Under the pieces are notes generated by a model. It was not told the DNA's origin. It worked only from the letters and a program-made list of their open reading frames with translations, and searched no databases. Below are positions 1 through 7,407 of a stretch of 19,339 nucleotides of DNA, one piece after another. The stretch is from CAYOMP01 sp964405075 (GTDB lineage: Bacteria; Bacillota; Clostridia; Lachnospirales; Lachnospiraceae). The position numbers were made by a program, and so were the translations under genes. The DNA is taken from the NCBI GenBank assembly GCA_964405075.1, contig CAYOMP010000038.1:1-19339 (forward strand), read 5' to 3'. Numbering within the stretch: the first letter of the stretch is position 1; every line of letters begins with the position of its first letter.

Positions 1-498
1 ATCAAAAACTTTATCAATTTGCTCTAAATTAGCATCTCCTAATTCACTTGCTAATTCTCCATACGTTATTTGACCTTTTTCCTTAGCTTTTTTTACTATT
101 TCATTCACTTTTTCATTTGGGTCTTCTGCTTTTTTTATTTCCTCATCTATTTCCCCGGTCGTCTTTTTGCTTTTTTCTACTTTTGCTTGTTTTTTTACCT
201 CTTCTTTTACTCTTTCGTAGACATATTTGAAATTAGTTTTTATACAAACTATTATTATTAATTCTATTAAGCAAAATGGGAATATACTGCTAACCCTGCC
301 TATTACATTTACTAATATTCTATAAATACTATCGTAATACTTCTCTGGAAAGTCACTTACACATCTGGCAAGTATATTAATCCATAAGGCCACGACTCCA
401 ATAATTACAGCCGCTATTAGCTTTCGTATCCCCTTTCGCTTTTCCATACGTATTTGCCCCTCTTCTTCTCTTTTGGCATTTACATAATTTACTTTCAC
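1..498 (-). CDS. DUF3810-like membrane segment fused to sigma-70 region 1.1-like domain (partial, runs off left edge)
   Basis: An open frame with no stop runs from GTG at 498 (AAGGGG upstream) or ATG at 447 (GAGGGG nine bases upstream, at least as good) to the window edge. From the ATG, residues ~6-27 form a hydrophobic helix (KLIAAVIIGVVALWINILA). An outside-type loop with FPEKYY follows, then a second, short helix beginning IFPFCLIEL. This order matches the N-terminus of DUF3810 proteins. After VCI the protein becomes Lys/Glu-rich (KTNFKYVYERVKEEVKKQ) and then reads KVNEIVKKAKEKGQITYGEL...EQIDKVFD, which resembles sigma-70 region 1.1 of clostridial RpoD. The first base of the kinase stop codon lies only 15 bases before the GTG, so it belongs to that operon. 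By inference it is a membrane-anchored sigma factor, or an rpoD whose start was absorbed into a truncated DUF3810 gene. An assembly join is possible. Sigma regions 2-4 lie outside the window and are unverified. Confidence 0.6.
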   Translation of the reverse strand, partial: MKVNYVNAKREEEGQIRMEKRKGIRKLIAAVIIGVVALWINILARCVSDFPEKYYDSIYRILVNVIGRVSSIFPFCLIELIIIVCIKTNFKYVYERVKEEVKKQAKVEKSKKTTGEIDEEIKKAEDPNEKVNEIVKKAKEKGQITYGELASELGDANLEQIDKVFD

Positions 499-510
499 AT
501 TTTCCCCTTT

Positions 511-3500
511 CTAGGTCTCTTTTAGATATTTTTTCATTATGCCATACAACTGTGAAACATCTATAGGTTTTGCTATATGCTCATTCATTCCACTTTCATA
601 TGCATTCTTTTTGTCTTCTTCAAAAGCATTTGCAGTCATAGCTATTATTGGCACACTCTCTGCATCTGTTCTGTCTAAATTTCTTATCTCTTCTGTGGCT
701 TCATATCCATTCATAATAGGCATCTGAATATCCATAAAGATTAATTTGTAATATCCTTCTGGTGACATTTTGAATTTTTCCACAGCCTCTAAACCGTTAG
801 CTGCACATTCGATATTGACATTTGAGGAACCTATAACTTCCATCGCAATTTCCATGTTCAGTTCATTATCCTCCACAAGAAGAATGTTTTCACCAGAACA
901 TCCATCTACGGTTTCTAATATATCACTATTTCCTTCTTTATCCTTGAGTAATATTCTGTTAATATCTGATGCAAATACAGGTTTATCACAAAATGCAGTA
1001 ACTCCAGCCAGTTTTGCCTCAAGTTCTTTCTTTTGCCACTCACAGGATGTAATAACTATAATAGGTACCCAATCCTTTACCCATTTTCTAAGTTCGGCAA
1101 CGATAGACAAATAATCATCTTCTTCTTTTTGCCAATCTACAATTATCACTCCATATTCGCCACCGACCTGGAATAACGTATGGTACTTATCAATAGCCCT
1201 CTTTGTTTGTGATACACAAATGCAGTGCATTCCCATATCATTTAGCATTTGATTAACACTTTCGCATGTATTAGAGTCATCAGATACAACTATTGCATTA
1301 TATCCTTCGAATCTTTCTACAATGTCATCTTCATTTGCATTTTGTAATTTCAATTCTAATTCAACAAAGAATATTGTGCCTACACCAACTTCACTTTCTA
1401 CCCTAATGTCTCCTCCCATCATATTAACAATATTACGGGTAATAGACATTCCTAATCCTGTCCCTTCAATTCTGCTAATTGTAGAATTATTGGCTCTTTC
1501 AAAAGGATTAAAAACTTTATCTATAAAATCTTTTGCTATGCCTATTCCTGTATCTGCAAACTTAAACTCAAATTTGGCATAACCATCCTTTTCACAAGGC
1601 TTTTGACTAATCATTATACTAATTAATCCACCTTCTCGGTTAAATTTGATAGCATTCCCTATTATGTTCAGGAAAATCTGATTAATCCTTAAGGTGTCAC
1701 CCATTAATAATTCATTTTTTATTCCATTAGCATTTGTATACAATTCAAGGTGTTTTGCCCTAATCTGTGGAGTAATCATATCTACCAGATTATGCATTAA
1801 ATCCGATAAATTGAAAGGTTCATCTGACAAAACTACCCTTCCACTTTCTATTCTGGACATATCCAAAATATCGTTAATTAAGCTCAAAAGGTGTTCTGAG
1901 GATACAGATATTTTGTTTAGACAATCCTTAACTCTGGCATTATCTTCAATATGTTTCAATGCAATATTAGTCATTCCGATAATAGCATTCATAGGGGTTC
2001 TAATGTCGTGACTCATATTCGACAAAAACTCACTTTTTGCCATATTTGCTTTTTGGGCTATTTCATATGCTTCTTTTAGCTCTATTGCCTTTCTTAATTC
2101 TTCTTTCTTATCATTATCAATATCTGACTGTCCTATAACTACCTTATGAGGTCTACCATCTTTCATGGATGTTAATGCAGCCTGTATTCTAATCCATCTG
2201 TCTCCATCTTCATAAATTCTCTCATACTCATATTCAATAATAGGATTTTCTTCGGATAATAACTTAATTAATCTCTTTCTTGTAAATGTATTTAAAATAT
2301 CATCTCTGTACTCTTCTTTAACACACTCGTTACAATAAGCCTTTAAATACTCATCAAATGTCTCATATTTTCTATCCCCTAAATATACCCCTTGAACACG
2401 CACAGGTGCACTATATGTATTCATTTCCAAATCCTGATAATATATTGCATCATACATTCTGCTCAAGCCACTATAAACTTCTGATTGTCTCTGCTGATTT
2501 AGGAATTCCTCTGTAATATCAAATATATATGATAACGCATAAACATCATTACTTTCCTCATCCTGAGTCAGCAAAAAATTGTGCCTTACATATAATATAC
2601 CTGATGCTTTTTCAGTTCTATAGTCATATGATACCTGTCTTTCACCATCTTTAAACAAACTTAGCAAATTATGTGTATTAATTCTATCAAAGACAATTTT
2701 ATCTTCATATATGGTATATTCCTCTTGCCATTTTTCAATAAACTCATTAAATGAACAAGGTGCAGACATCCCCACCATTTCCAGCATATCTACATCATCA
2801 ACCAGACGAATCATATCGTCTTCGATTATATCCTTGGATAAATTAATACTATATACTAAAATTGCCTTATTTAGTAAGGCCTCCCTATATTGTCTTTCCC
2901 TCTGTAAAGCTCTATCAATTTTATTTCTATAGCTTATTTCAAAATTCTTCTGTTCATCAATTTTTTTGCATAACTGCAATAATCTTTTGCTATTGGCATA
3001 ATTAACTACCTTGTAATCAAAGGATACCCATTGATATTGCTGCTTATCCGGATTAAAAACCCTTAATTCATGATAAATGTCTGAGTTGTTTCCTTCCAAA
3101 ATATTTTTTAGATAATCATATTGTGTTATTTCTAAGTATTCATCCCTATCATCAGGGTGTATAGTAGCCACACCCTTTGTCTGCGCATAATTACAATAAT
3201 CTTTTATAAATTCTTTCTTAGAAGTCTTTTTACCATCTGTATCTGTACTTATAGAATAGAACTTCCCACTATATATATCTATCTCATGGATATATTGATA
3301 TGAGTCACGGATAGCCACATCCAACAGAGCTTTTTCGAATTCGGTCTGCACATAATTCTCCATTTGTTCAGTAGCATCTTTATACGCCATAACCACCTTT
3401 CTTGGCAATCCGTTCTCTGTTTCCATAGTAATAATTTCCACACTAACCCACTGTTCTTTACCATTTTGTGGCAGTTTCTTAAATACCTTTTCTATAGATT

Positions 3501-3771
3501 TTTTCTCCCCCTGGAGCTGAGAATATATATACTCCCTGCTATAGAAAGTCTCTAATTCTTCTCGATACTCTTCATCTACATACCCTTCCAAATACTGACT
3601 TACTATATCTGAATAGCACTCAGAAGACGCAACAAGTGGCTCCATATCTTTTGTACATTTAATAGGAGTAATTTTGTAATCTAACAAATCCAAATAATAT
3701 ATAGCAACATATCTTGCTCCCAATATTTCAAAAAACTTCTCTTCTTCAAAAAAAACGTTTTCCTGTTCCAT
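511..3771 (-). CDS. soluble PAS-like hybrid histidine kinase with two receiver domains
   Basis: The protein has 1086 residues from ATG 3771, which has AAGGGGG eight bases upstream. An in-frame ATG at 3789 has no comparable site. There is no signal peptide or membrane helix, so sensing is cytoplasmic. Residues 1 to ~560 hold about four PAS-like modules, each with an acidic HPDD/EEYR-type segment followed by a W(V/I)S/R strand. HisKA follows with SHDIRTPMN (phospho-accepting His588). The ATPase domain has the N box (NIIGNAIKFN), DTGIGI and GTGLGMS. Two receivers come next: a divergent one with Asp879 (VIIVDWQ) and a CDKPV lysine, and a canonical one with VEDNELN, Asp1014 (MDIQMP) and AKP. No HPt domain is present, so phosphate must leave to an unlinked partner. 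It lies 29 bases downstream of the amidase and directly upstream of the membrane/sigma-like gene. The signal sensed is unknown. Confidence 0.93.
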   Translation of the reverse strand: MEQENVFFEEEKFFEILGARYVAIYYLDLLDYKITPIKCTKDMEPLVASSECYSDIVSQYLEGYVDEEYREELETFYSREYIYSQLQGEKKSIEKVFKKLPQNGKEQWVSVEIITMETENGLPRKVVMAYKDATEQMENYVQTEFEKALLDVAIRDSYQYIHEIDIYSGKFYSISTDTDGKKTSKKEFIKDYCNYAQTKGVATIHPDDRDEYLEITQYDYLKNILEGNNSDIYHELRVFNPDKQQYQWVSFDYKVVNYANSKRLLQLCKKIDEQKNFEISYRNKIDRALQRERQYREALLNKAILVYSINLSKDIIEDDMIRLVDDVDMLEMVGMSAPCSFNEFIEKWQEEYTIYEDKIVFDRINTHNLLSLFKDGERQVSYDYRTEKASGILYVRHNFLLTQDEESNDVYALSYIFDITEEFLNQQRQSEVYSGLSRMYDAIYYQDLEMNTYSAPVRVQGVYLGDRKYETFDEYLKAYCNECVKEEYRDDILNTFTRKRLIKLLSEENPIIEYEYERIYEDGDRWIRIQAALTSMKDGRPHKVVIGQSDIDNDKKEELRKAIELKEAYEIAQKANMAKSEFLSNMSHDIRTPMNAIIGMTNIALKHIEDNARVKDCLNKISVSSEHLLSLINDILDMSRIESGRVVLSDEPFNLSDLMHNLVDMITPQIRAKHLELYTNANGIKNELLMGDTLRINQIFLNIIGNAIKFNREGGLISIMISQKPCEKDGYAKFEFKFADTGIGIAKDFIDKVFNPFERANNSTISRIEGTGLGMSITRNIVNMMGGDIRVESEVGVGTIFFVELELKLQNANEDDIVERFEGYNAIVVSDDSNTCESVNQMLNDMGMHCICVSQTKRAIDKYHTLFQVGGEYGVIIVDWQKEEDDYLSIVAELRKWVKDWVPIIVITSCEWQKKELEAKLAGVTAFCDKPVFASDINRILLKDKEGNSDILETVDGCSGENILLVEDNELNMEIAMEVIGSSNVNIECAANGLEAVEKFKMSPEGYYKLIFMDIQMPIMNGYEATEEIRNLDRTDAESVPIIAMTANAFEEDKKNAYESGMNEHIAKPIDVSQLYGIMKKYLKET

Positions 3772-3800
3772 AGCAATACCCCCTTGCAAATTGCTATACC

Positions 3801-4949
3801 CTAATTTCCAAAGTAACTATCTATACCATTTGCCATACCTTGTACAAGTTTATTCTGATAATCTGTCGTCTGCATTAACTGATCTTCATTAGGATTAGAC
3901 ATAAATCCCATCTCCACTATAGTCACTGGAGTTTGACACCAGTTAATTCCACTCATTGAATCTGTTTCAATTATTCCCTTATTTGTAGCCCTTGTAGATG
4001 CTATCAATCCTGATAATACCTTTTCAGAAAGACTTCTACTCTGACTATACAAGCTAGAATTATATGGATTGGATGCTGTCTGACACATTGTTAAAATACC
4101 GTTTACACTAGAATCTTCCGAGCCATTTGCATGCACCCTGATGAAAGCCTCTACACCTGCGTTATTAGCTATCTGAGCTCTTTCAGCATTGCTAATATTA
4201 ACATCATGACTTTCCCTTATCATAATTACTTCATATCCTCTGGCCTCTAACTCATCTCTTAATTTTAATGATACATCCAACGTTAATTTGTATTCGGGAA
4301 CTCCTGTTGTGGTTCCTGTAGTTCCTGATGCAACCTTAGGCTTAGTGCTTGAACTGCCCGGACCAATTGGTTCATGCTCTGAATTACCTTTTTCCTGATG
4401 CCCTGCATCTATTGCAATTAAGTGCCCCCCGGCTGCTGGTTCTTCGGTTGTTAAATATTCAGTAGCAATATAGCATTCTCTACCTTCATATATAACTTTA
4501 CTCCATTCATCAGATACCCCAATTCTTTGAACAGACGCTCTTTTATTCAACAAAGATACCACATCCGAATCAACCGATGCTTGTGAACGAATATTAACAG
4601 TTGTAGTTGCATATACAGTTTCATCAACTGCTGTAAACTCTATTTCTAATTCATTTTCTGTACCAGACTCTTTATCTTCAGATGAAACAGTACTTGTCAT
4701 ATCTTCTGCATTAGAATCTGCGACATTTTCATCTTTCGAAACATTATTTTCATCCTTGGAATCATCATCTTCTGTAGACTCAATTTCTGTAGTCTCCGTA
4801 TTTGTTCCTTCATCTGATGTTTCTGACTGTACTTCTACTGTAGCTTGCGTACCAGAATTCTTACCACAACCTGCTAATGTTCCTAATACCATTACAATTG
4901 AAAGAAATACAATAAATATATTCTTAATTTTTTTATTGCTCTTTAACAT
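3801..4949 (-). CDS. lipoprotein SH3b / amidase_3 N-acetylmuramoyl-L-alanine amidase
   Basis: The 382-residue protein starts with AAGGAG seven bases before ATG. The N-terminus is a lipoprotein signal (KKIK, hydrophobic stretch, LAGC) with acylated Cys28, so it is anchored outside the membrane. Residues ~30-105 are a Ser/Thr/Glu/Asp-rich linker. A bacterial SH3 domain (TTVNIRSQASVDSDVV to CYIATEYL) should bind the wall. The C-terminal amidase_3 zinc domain has the ligands DAGH, a Glu in VPEYKLTLDV and IRVHANG, plus catalytic Glu in VEMGFMSNP. It cleaves the lactyl-amide link between MurNAc and the stem peptide. A GSSSTKPKVASGTTGTTTG insertion sits between the first His and the zinc Glu. The preceding phosphatase gene ends 15 bases upstream and the kinase follows 29 bases downstream, so it is mid-operon. 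Whether its role is division, sporulation or muropeptide signalling cannot be told. Confidence 0.93.
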   Translation of the reverse strand: MLKSNKKIKNIFIVFLSIVMVLGTLAGCGKNSGTQATVEVQSETSDEGTNTETTEIESTEDDDSKDENNVSKDENVADSNAEDMTSTVSSEDKESGTENELEIEFTAVDETVYATTTVNIRSQASVDSDVVSLLNKRASVQRIGVSDEWSKVIYEGRECYIATEYLTTEEPAAGGHLIAIDAGHQEKGNSEHEPIGPGSSSTKPKVASGTTGTTTGVPEYKLTLDVSLKLRDELEARGYEVIMIRESHDVNISNAERAQIANNAGVEAFIRVHANGSEDSSVNGILTMCQTASNPYNSSLYSQSRSLSEKVLSGLIASTRATNKGIIETDSMSGINWCQTPVTIVEMGFMSNPNEDQLMQTTDYQNKLVQGMANGIDSYFGN

Positions 4950-4964
4950 TTATTTTCTCCTTGA

Positions 4965-5561
4965 TTATACTCCGATTCTATCTATAGCAGTTAATTGCCC
5001 ATTCTCATCAAATTCCAACTCATAGCCTGTACAATTATTAACTCGCCAATGTTCTTCTCCATATTGCCCCAATGTAATACTATTCATAATCTTGCGAATA
5101 ACAACGCCGTGGGTTACTATTGCTATATTCTTTACTCTTTCATACATAGCTAAATTTAAAGCATCAAAGAATCCATTTATTACTCTTTGATTGAATACTG
5201 CAAACTTTTCTCCATCTGGATATCCATCCTTACTATCATCATTTTCCCATGATAAAAATTCCTCATCCGACTTTAAATCTTCTAATGTTCTATACTCAAA
5301 TTTTCCAAAATCCGCTTCCTTTAATTCTTCTATTACAGTAGGTTCTTTTCCATCAAATAGCAAATTAGCTGTCTGTATGCATCTCTTCATTGGGCTTGAA
5401 AATATCTTTTCTACCTTCTCAAACTTATCCTCTAATTCAATATTTGTAAGCTTGGCTAATTTGATACCATCTTTACATAACTCCACATCTGTAGTACCAA
5501 CATATCTATTTTCCAAATTTCCACTAGTTATTGAATGTCTAATCAACAATACCTTATACAT
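4965..5561 (-). CDS. histidine phosphatase superfamily protein (phosphoglycerate-mutase-like)
   Basis: The protein has 198 residues. The phosphohistidine motif is LIRHSITSGN (His8, with Ser in place of the usual Gly), followed by NRYVGTTDVELCKDG. The proton-donor Glu region is ELKEADFGKFEYRT, and the second catalytic His is in IVTHGVVIRKIM. The length and the AxFGxxEg-type segment fit the CobC / broad-specificity phosphatase branch rather than glycolytic phosphoglycerate mutase. No cobalamin genes are adjacent, so the substrate is left open. It is the first gene of a four-gene unit with the amidase, hybrid kinase and membrane/sigma-like gene. AAGAGG precedes the ATG, and the next gene begins 15 bases after its stop. 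Confidence 0.88.
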   Translation of the reverse strand: MYKVLLIRHSITSGNLENRYVGTTDVELCKDGIKLAKLTNIELEDKFEKVEKIFSSPMKRCIQTANLLFDGKEPTVIEELKEADFGKFEYRTLEDLKSDEEFLSWENDDSKDGYPDGEKFAVFNQRVINGFFDALNLAMYERVKNIAIVTHGVVIRKIMNSITLGQYGEEHWRVNNCTGYELEFDENGQLTAIDRIGV

Positions 5562-5586
5562 TTTTTAACCTCTTAAATTTATTGGC

Positions 5587-5616
5587 ATAATCTCTAACAA
5601 AGAATGTGCCTATCAA
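5587..5616 (-). promoter_or_regulatory. candidate promoter of the phosphatase-amidase-kinase operon
   Basis: On the minus strand TTGATA (5616-5611) and GATTAT (5592-5587) are separated by 18 bases, about 25 bases upstream of the start codon at 5561. The -10 is imperfect. It abuts the hairpin ending the preceding gene, as a new transcription unit would. The spacer holds GCACATTCTTTGTT, which recurs upstream of spoIVA. Confidence 0.35.
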
Positions 5617-5618
5617 GT

Positions 5619-5652
5619 ACAAAAGCAGCCGCCATTTAGCAACTGCTTTTGT
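5619..5652 (-). terminator. inverted repeat after purine nucleoside phosphorylase, probable terminator
   Basis: A perfect 10-bp stem, ACAAAAGCAG / CTGCTTTTGT, has a 14-base loop. It lies 64 bases downstream of the nucleoside phosphorylase stop. There is no long U tract after it, only the T run inside the second arm, so termination may be partial. The symmetry would allow function on either strand, but no plus-strand gene is nearby. Confidence 0.55.
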
Positions 5653-5715
5653 AATATTATGCTCACATCACATCTACAGCTTATAAGCTCAAATGTCTTT
5701 GTCTATAGAACAATT

Positions 5716-6558
5716 CTATACAAGTTTTAACTCATTTGCAATATTTATGATGGATTCTGTAACAAGTTTTTTGAATAATGGTGCAACCCTATCTGCTGTT
5801 TCCTGGACCTCTGTATGTGAAAGTGGTTGTTCTAACATTCCACATCCTAAATTAGTGATACAAGAGATACCACAAATATGCATTTTCATATGATTAGCTA
5901 CCATAGCTTCGCATGCTGTACTCATACCTACAGCATCGCCACCTACGATTCTGGCTAATTTAACCTCTGAAGGTGTTTCGTAATTAGGTCCTGTAAACTG
6001 AACATATACACCTTCCTGTAAAGGAATGTTGTTATCGCTGGCAGTTTTCTTAATAATATCTCTCAACTGCTTATCATATACATCGCTCATATCTGGAAAT
6101 CTATCTCCCAGTTCATTAATATTCTCTCCTATTAAAGGTGATGGAATAAATGTTGTAATGTGATCTTTAATCAACATGAAATCCCCTGCCTGATAATCAT
6201 AATTAACTCCACCGGCAGCATTAGTTAAAAATAAAACTTCTGCTCCCATCATTTTCATTAATCTGGCTGGAAGTACAACATCAGACATTGAATAGCCTTC
6301 ATAATAATGAACTCGTCCCTGCATACATACAACCGGAACATCCTTTACATATCCAAATATAAATCTACCTTTGTGTCCTGGTACTGTGGATACTGGAAAC
6401 CCTTCTATGTCATGGTATTCTAATGTTGTTTCTACTTTTATATCATTTGCATAATCTCCAAGTCCTGATCCAAGTACAAGTGCTACCTTTGGTGTGAAAT
6501 CAATTTTTGCCTTGAAGCTTTCATAACATTTAAGTAATTTTTCATAATCTTTATTCAT
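5716..6558 (-). CDS. punA: purine nucleoside phosphorylase (trimeric PunA/DeoD-II type)
   Basis: The protein has 280 residues from ATG 6558, which has GGAGG eight bases upstream. The frame stays open another 24 codons upstream, but that extension is not family-like. Visible motifs are VLGSGLGD (phosphate loop), STVPGHKGRF (phosphate-binding His), MQGRVHYYEGY, LTNAAGGVN, FTGPNYETPSE (purine/ribose Glu) and DAVGMSTACEAMVA (ribose-binding Met). CITNLGCGM carries the purine-contacting Asn that marks specificity for 6-oxopurines. The reaction is phosphorolysis of guanosine, inosine or their deoxy forms to base plus (deoxy)ribose-1-phosphate, in cytoplasmic purine salvage. It lies between two hairpins, so it is probably transcribed alone. 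Confidence 0.95.
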   Translation of the reverse strand: MNKDYEKLLKCYESFKAKIDFTPKVALVLGSGLGDYANDIKVETTLEYHDIEGFPVSTVPGHKGRFIFGYVKDVPVVCMQGRVHYYEGYSMSDVVLPARLMKMMGAEVLFLTNAAGGVNYDYQAGDFMLIKDHITTFIPSPLIGENINELGDRFPDMSDVYDKQLRDIIKKTASDNNIPLQEGVYVQFTGPNYETPSEVKLARIVGGDAVGMSTACEAMVANHMKMHICGISCITNLGCGMLEQPLSHTEVQETADRVAPLFKKLVTESIINIANELKLV

Positions 6559-6690
6559 ATAAATACCTCCGTAGATTATTCTCCTGGTTGCTTCACGTAA
6601 ACTATCAGAAACACGCTTTGCTAGTTTCATGAGTTTTTCGGTGCTTTTTTAATGCTCATACAAGCATGGCATTCTCTTCGCTACTCGCGT

Positions 6691-6745
6691 AAATAAAAAG
6701 ATGTTATCAATCATAAGTTATTCTACTATGTACTGATAACATCTT
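6691..6745 (-). terminator. rho-independent terminator of the DUF6465 gene
   Basis: A perfect 12-bp stem, AAGATGTTATCA (minus arm 6745-6734) with TGATAACATCTT (6709-6698), is separated by 24 bases. It is followed on the minus strand by TTTTTATTT, about 85 bases after the DUF6465 stop codon. The T tract fixes the direction. Confidence 0.75.
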
Positions 6746-6829
6746 CTTAATTATAACACATTATTTAGTTTTATGTAAAACTATACCTATATTGATTTTT
6801 TCAAGTAATCTTTTATTTATTACTACTTC

Positions 6830-7306
6830 TTATAAATCAATACGACCTGATTCTTTTCCGTTAATTACATAATAAGCTGAATATTCTTCAGGCTTAATAT
6901 ATAACTTGATGTCTTTGATACTCTTCTTTGTTTTCCCCAAAACATTTACCCAAATATTGGTAACTTTTTCAACCAATACTTCTTCACTAACCTCAATATT
7001 TTGATACTGTAAAATTGATTCTACTTTAAATTCAGGAGCTTTTGTCTCCTCCTTCGCAGCTTTGCTCACTGTAGTCTTAGCCTTTGTTGTTTTCTTCGCT
7101 GGAGTTTTAACAGTTTCTTTCTTCTCTGCTACTTGATCAGCTACTTTTTTCACAGTTTCTTCTACTACTGGTTTAGTCTGTACTGTTTCCACTTTTGCTA
7201 CTTCTTTAGCTACAGAAGCTTCGTTTGCAATTTTGTTTTCTACTACTTTAATATCACTTTTAGTAACGTTTACTACTTTTTCAAGTTTCTTTGCCTTAGT
7301 TGCCAT
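6830..7306 (-). CDS. Lys/Ala-rich DUF6465 family protein
   Basis: The 158-residue protein has AAGGAGG seven bases before ATG. Residues 1 to ~95 are low-complexity and basic (VATKAKK-, PAKKTTKAKTTVSKAAKEETK-like), resembling histone-H1 tails, and are probably disordered. Residues ~96-158 form the conserved compact domain: ILQYQNIEVSEEVLVEKV, then IKDIKLYIKPEEYSAYYVIN and a terminal GRIDL. The YIKPEE/AYYVIN signature is what I recognise as DUF6465, common in Lachnospiraceae and without an established function. DNA or nucleoid association is only a guess from the tail. It is monocistronic: its own promoter lies upstream and a terminator downstream. The promoter carries a 13-bp inverted repeat, suggesting repression by a dimeric protein. 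Confidence 0.85.
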   Translation of the reverse strand: MATKAKKLEKVVNVTKSDIKVVENKIANEASVAKEVAKVETVQTKPVVEETVKKVADQVAEKKETVKTPAKKTTKAKTTVSKAAKEETKAPEFKVESILQYQNIEVSEEVLVEKVTNIWVNVLGKTKKSIKDIKLYIKPEEYSAYYVINGKESGRIDL

Positions 7307-7323
7307 AATAACTCCTCCTTCTC

Positions 7324-7366
7324 TTTATTCATAAAGAATAATACAACTTTATGAATAAATTTGCAA
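7324..7366 (-). promoter_or_regulatory. DUF6465 promoter with overlapping 13-bp inverted repeat (operator)
   Basis: On the minus strand TTGCAA (7366-7361), a 17-base spacer and TATTAT (7343-7338) make a good housekeeping-type promoter. A perfect inverted repeat, TTTATTCATAAAG / CTTTATGAATAAA (7324-7336 and 7347-7359), straddles the -10. One arm is in the spacer and the other is at or just after the -10, around the predicted start site. Because one arm is upstream of the start point, an operator is more likely than an RNA hairpin. Confidence 0.6.
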
Positions 7367-7407
7367 TAAAATTGTACATATATTTTTTTCTAAAATAATT
7401 TAGTTTT

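Noticed and set aside
70..261. Plus-strand 63-codon frame rich in Phe and Tyr
   Set aside because: It is the mirror of the Lys/Glu-rich linker of the minus-strand membrane/sigma-like gene and has no ribosome site.
770..2011. Several plus-strand frames of 60-114 codons
   Set aside because: All lie antisense to conserved receiver, ATPase and HisKA motifs of the hybrid kinase. They are Ser/Leu-rich shadows.
7385..7405. Plus-strand hairpin CTAAA-ATAA-TTTAG followed by T6, as a terminator
   Set aside because: The stem is only five A/T-rich pairs and no plus-strand gene ends there.
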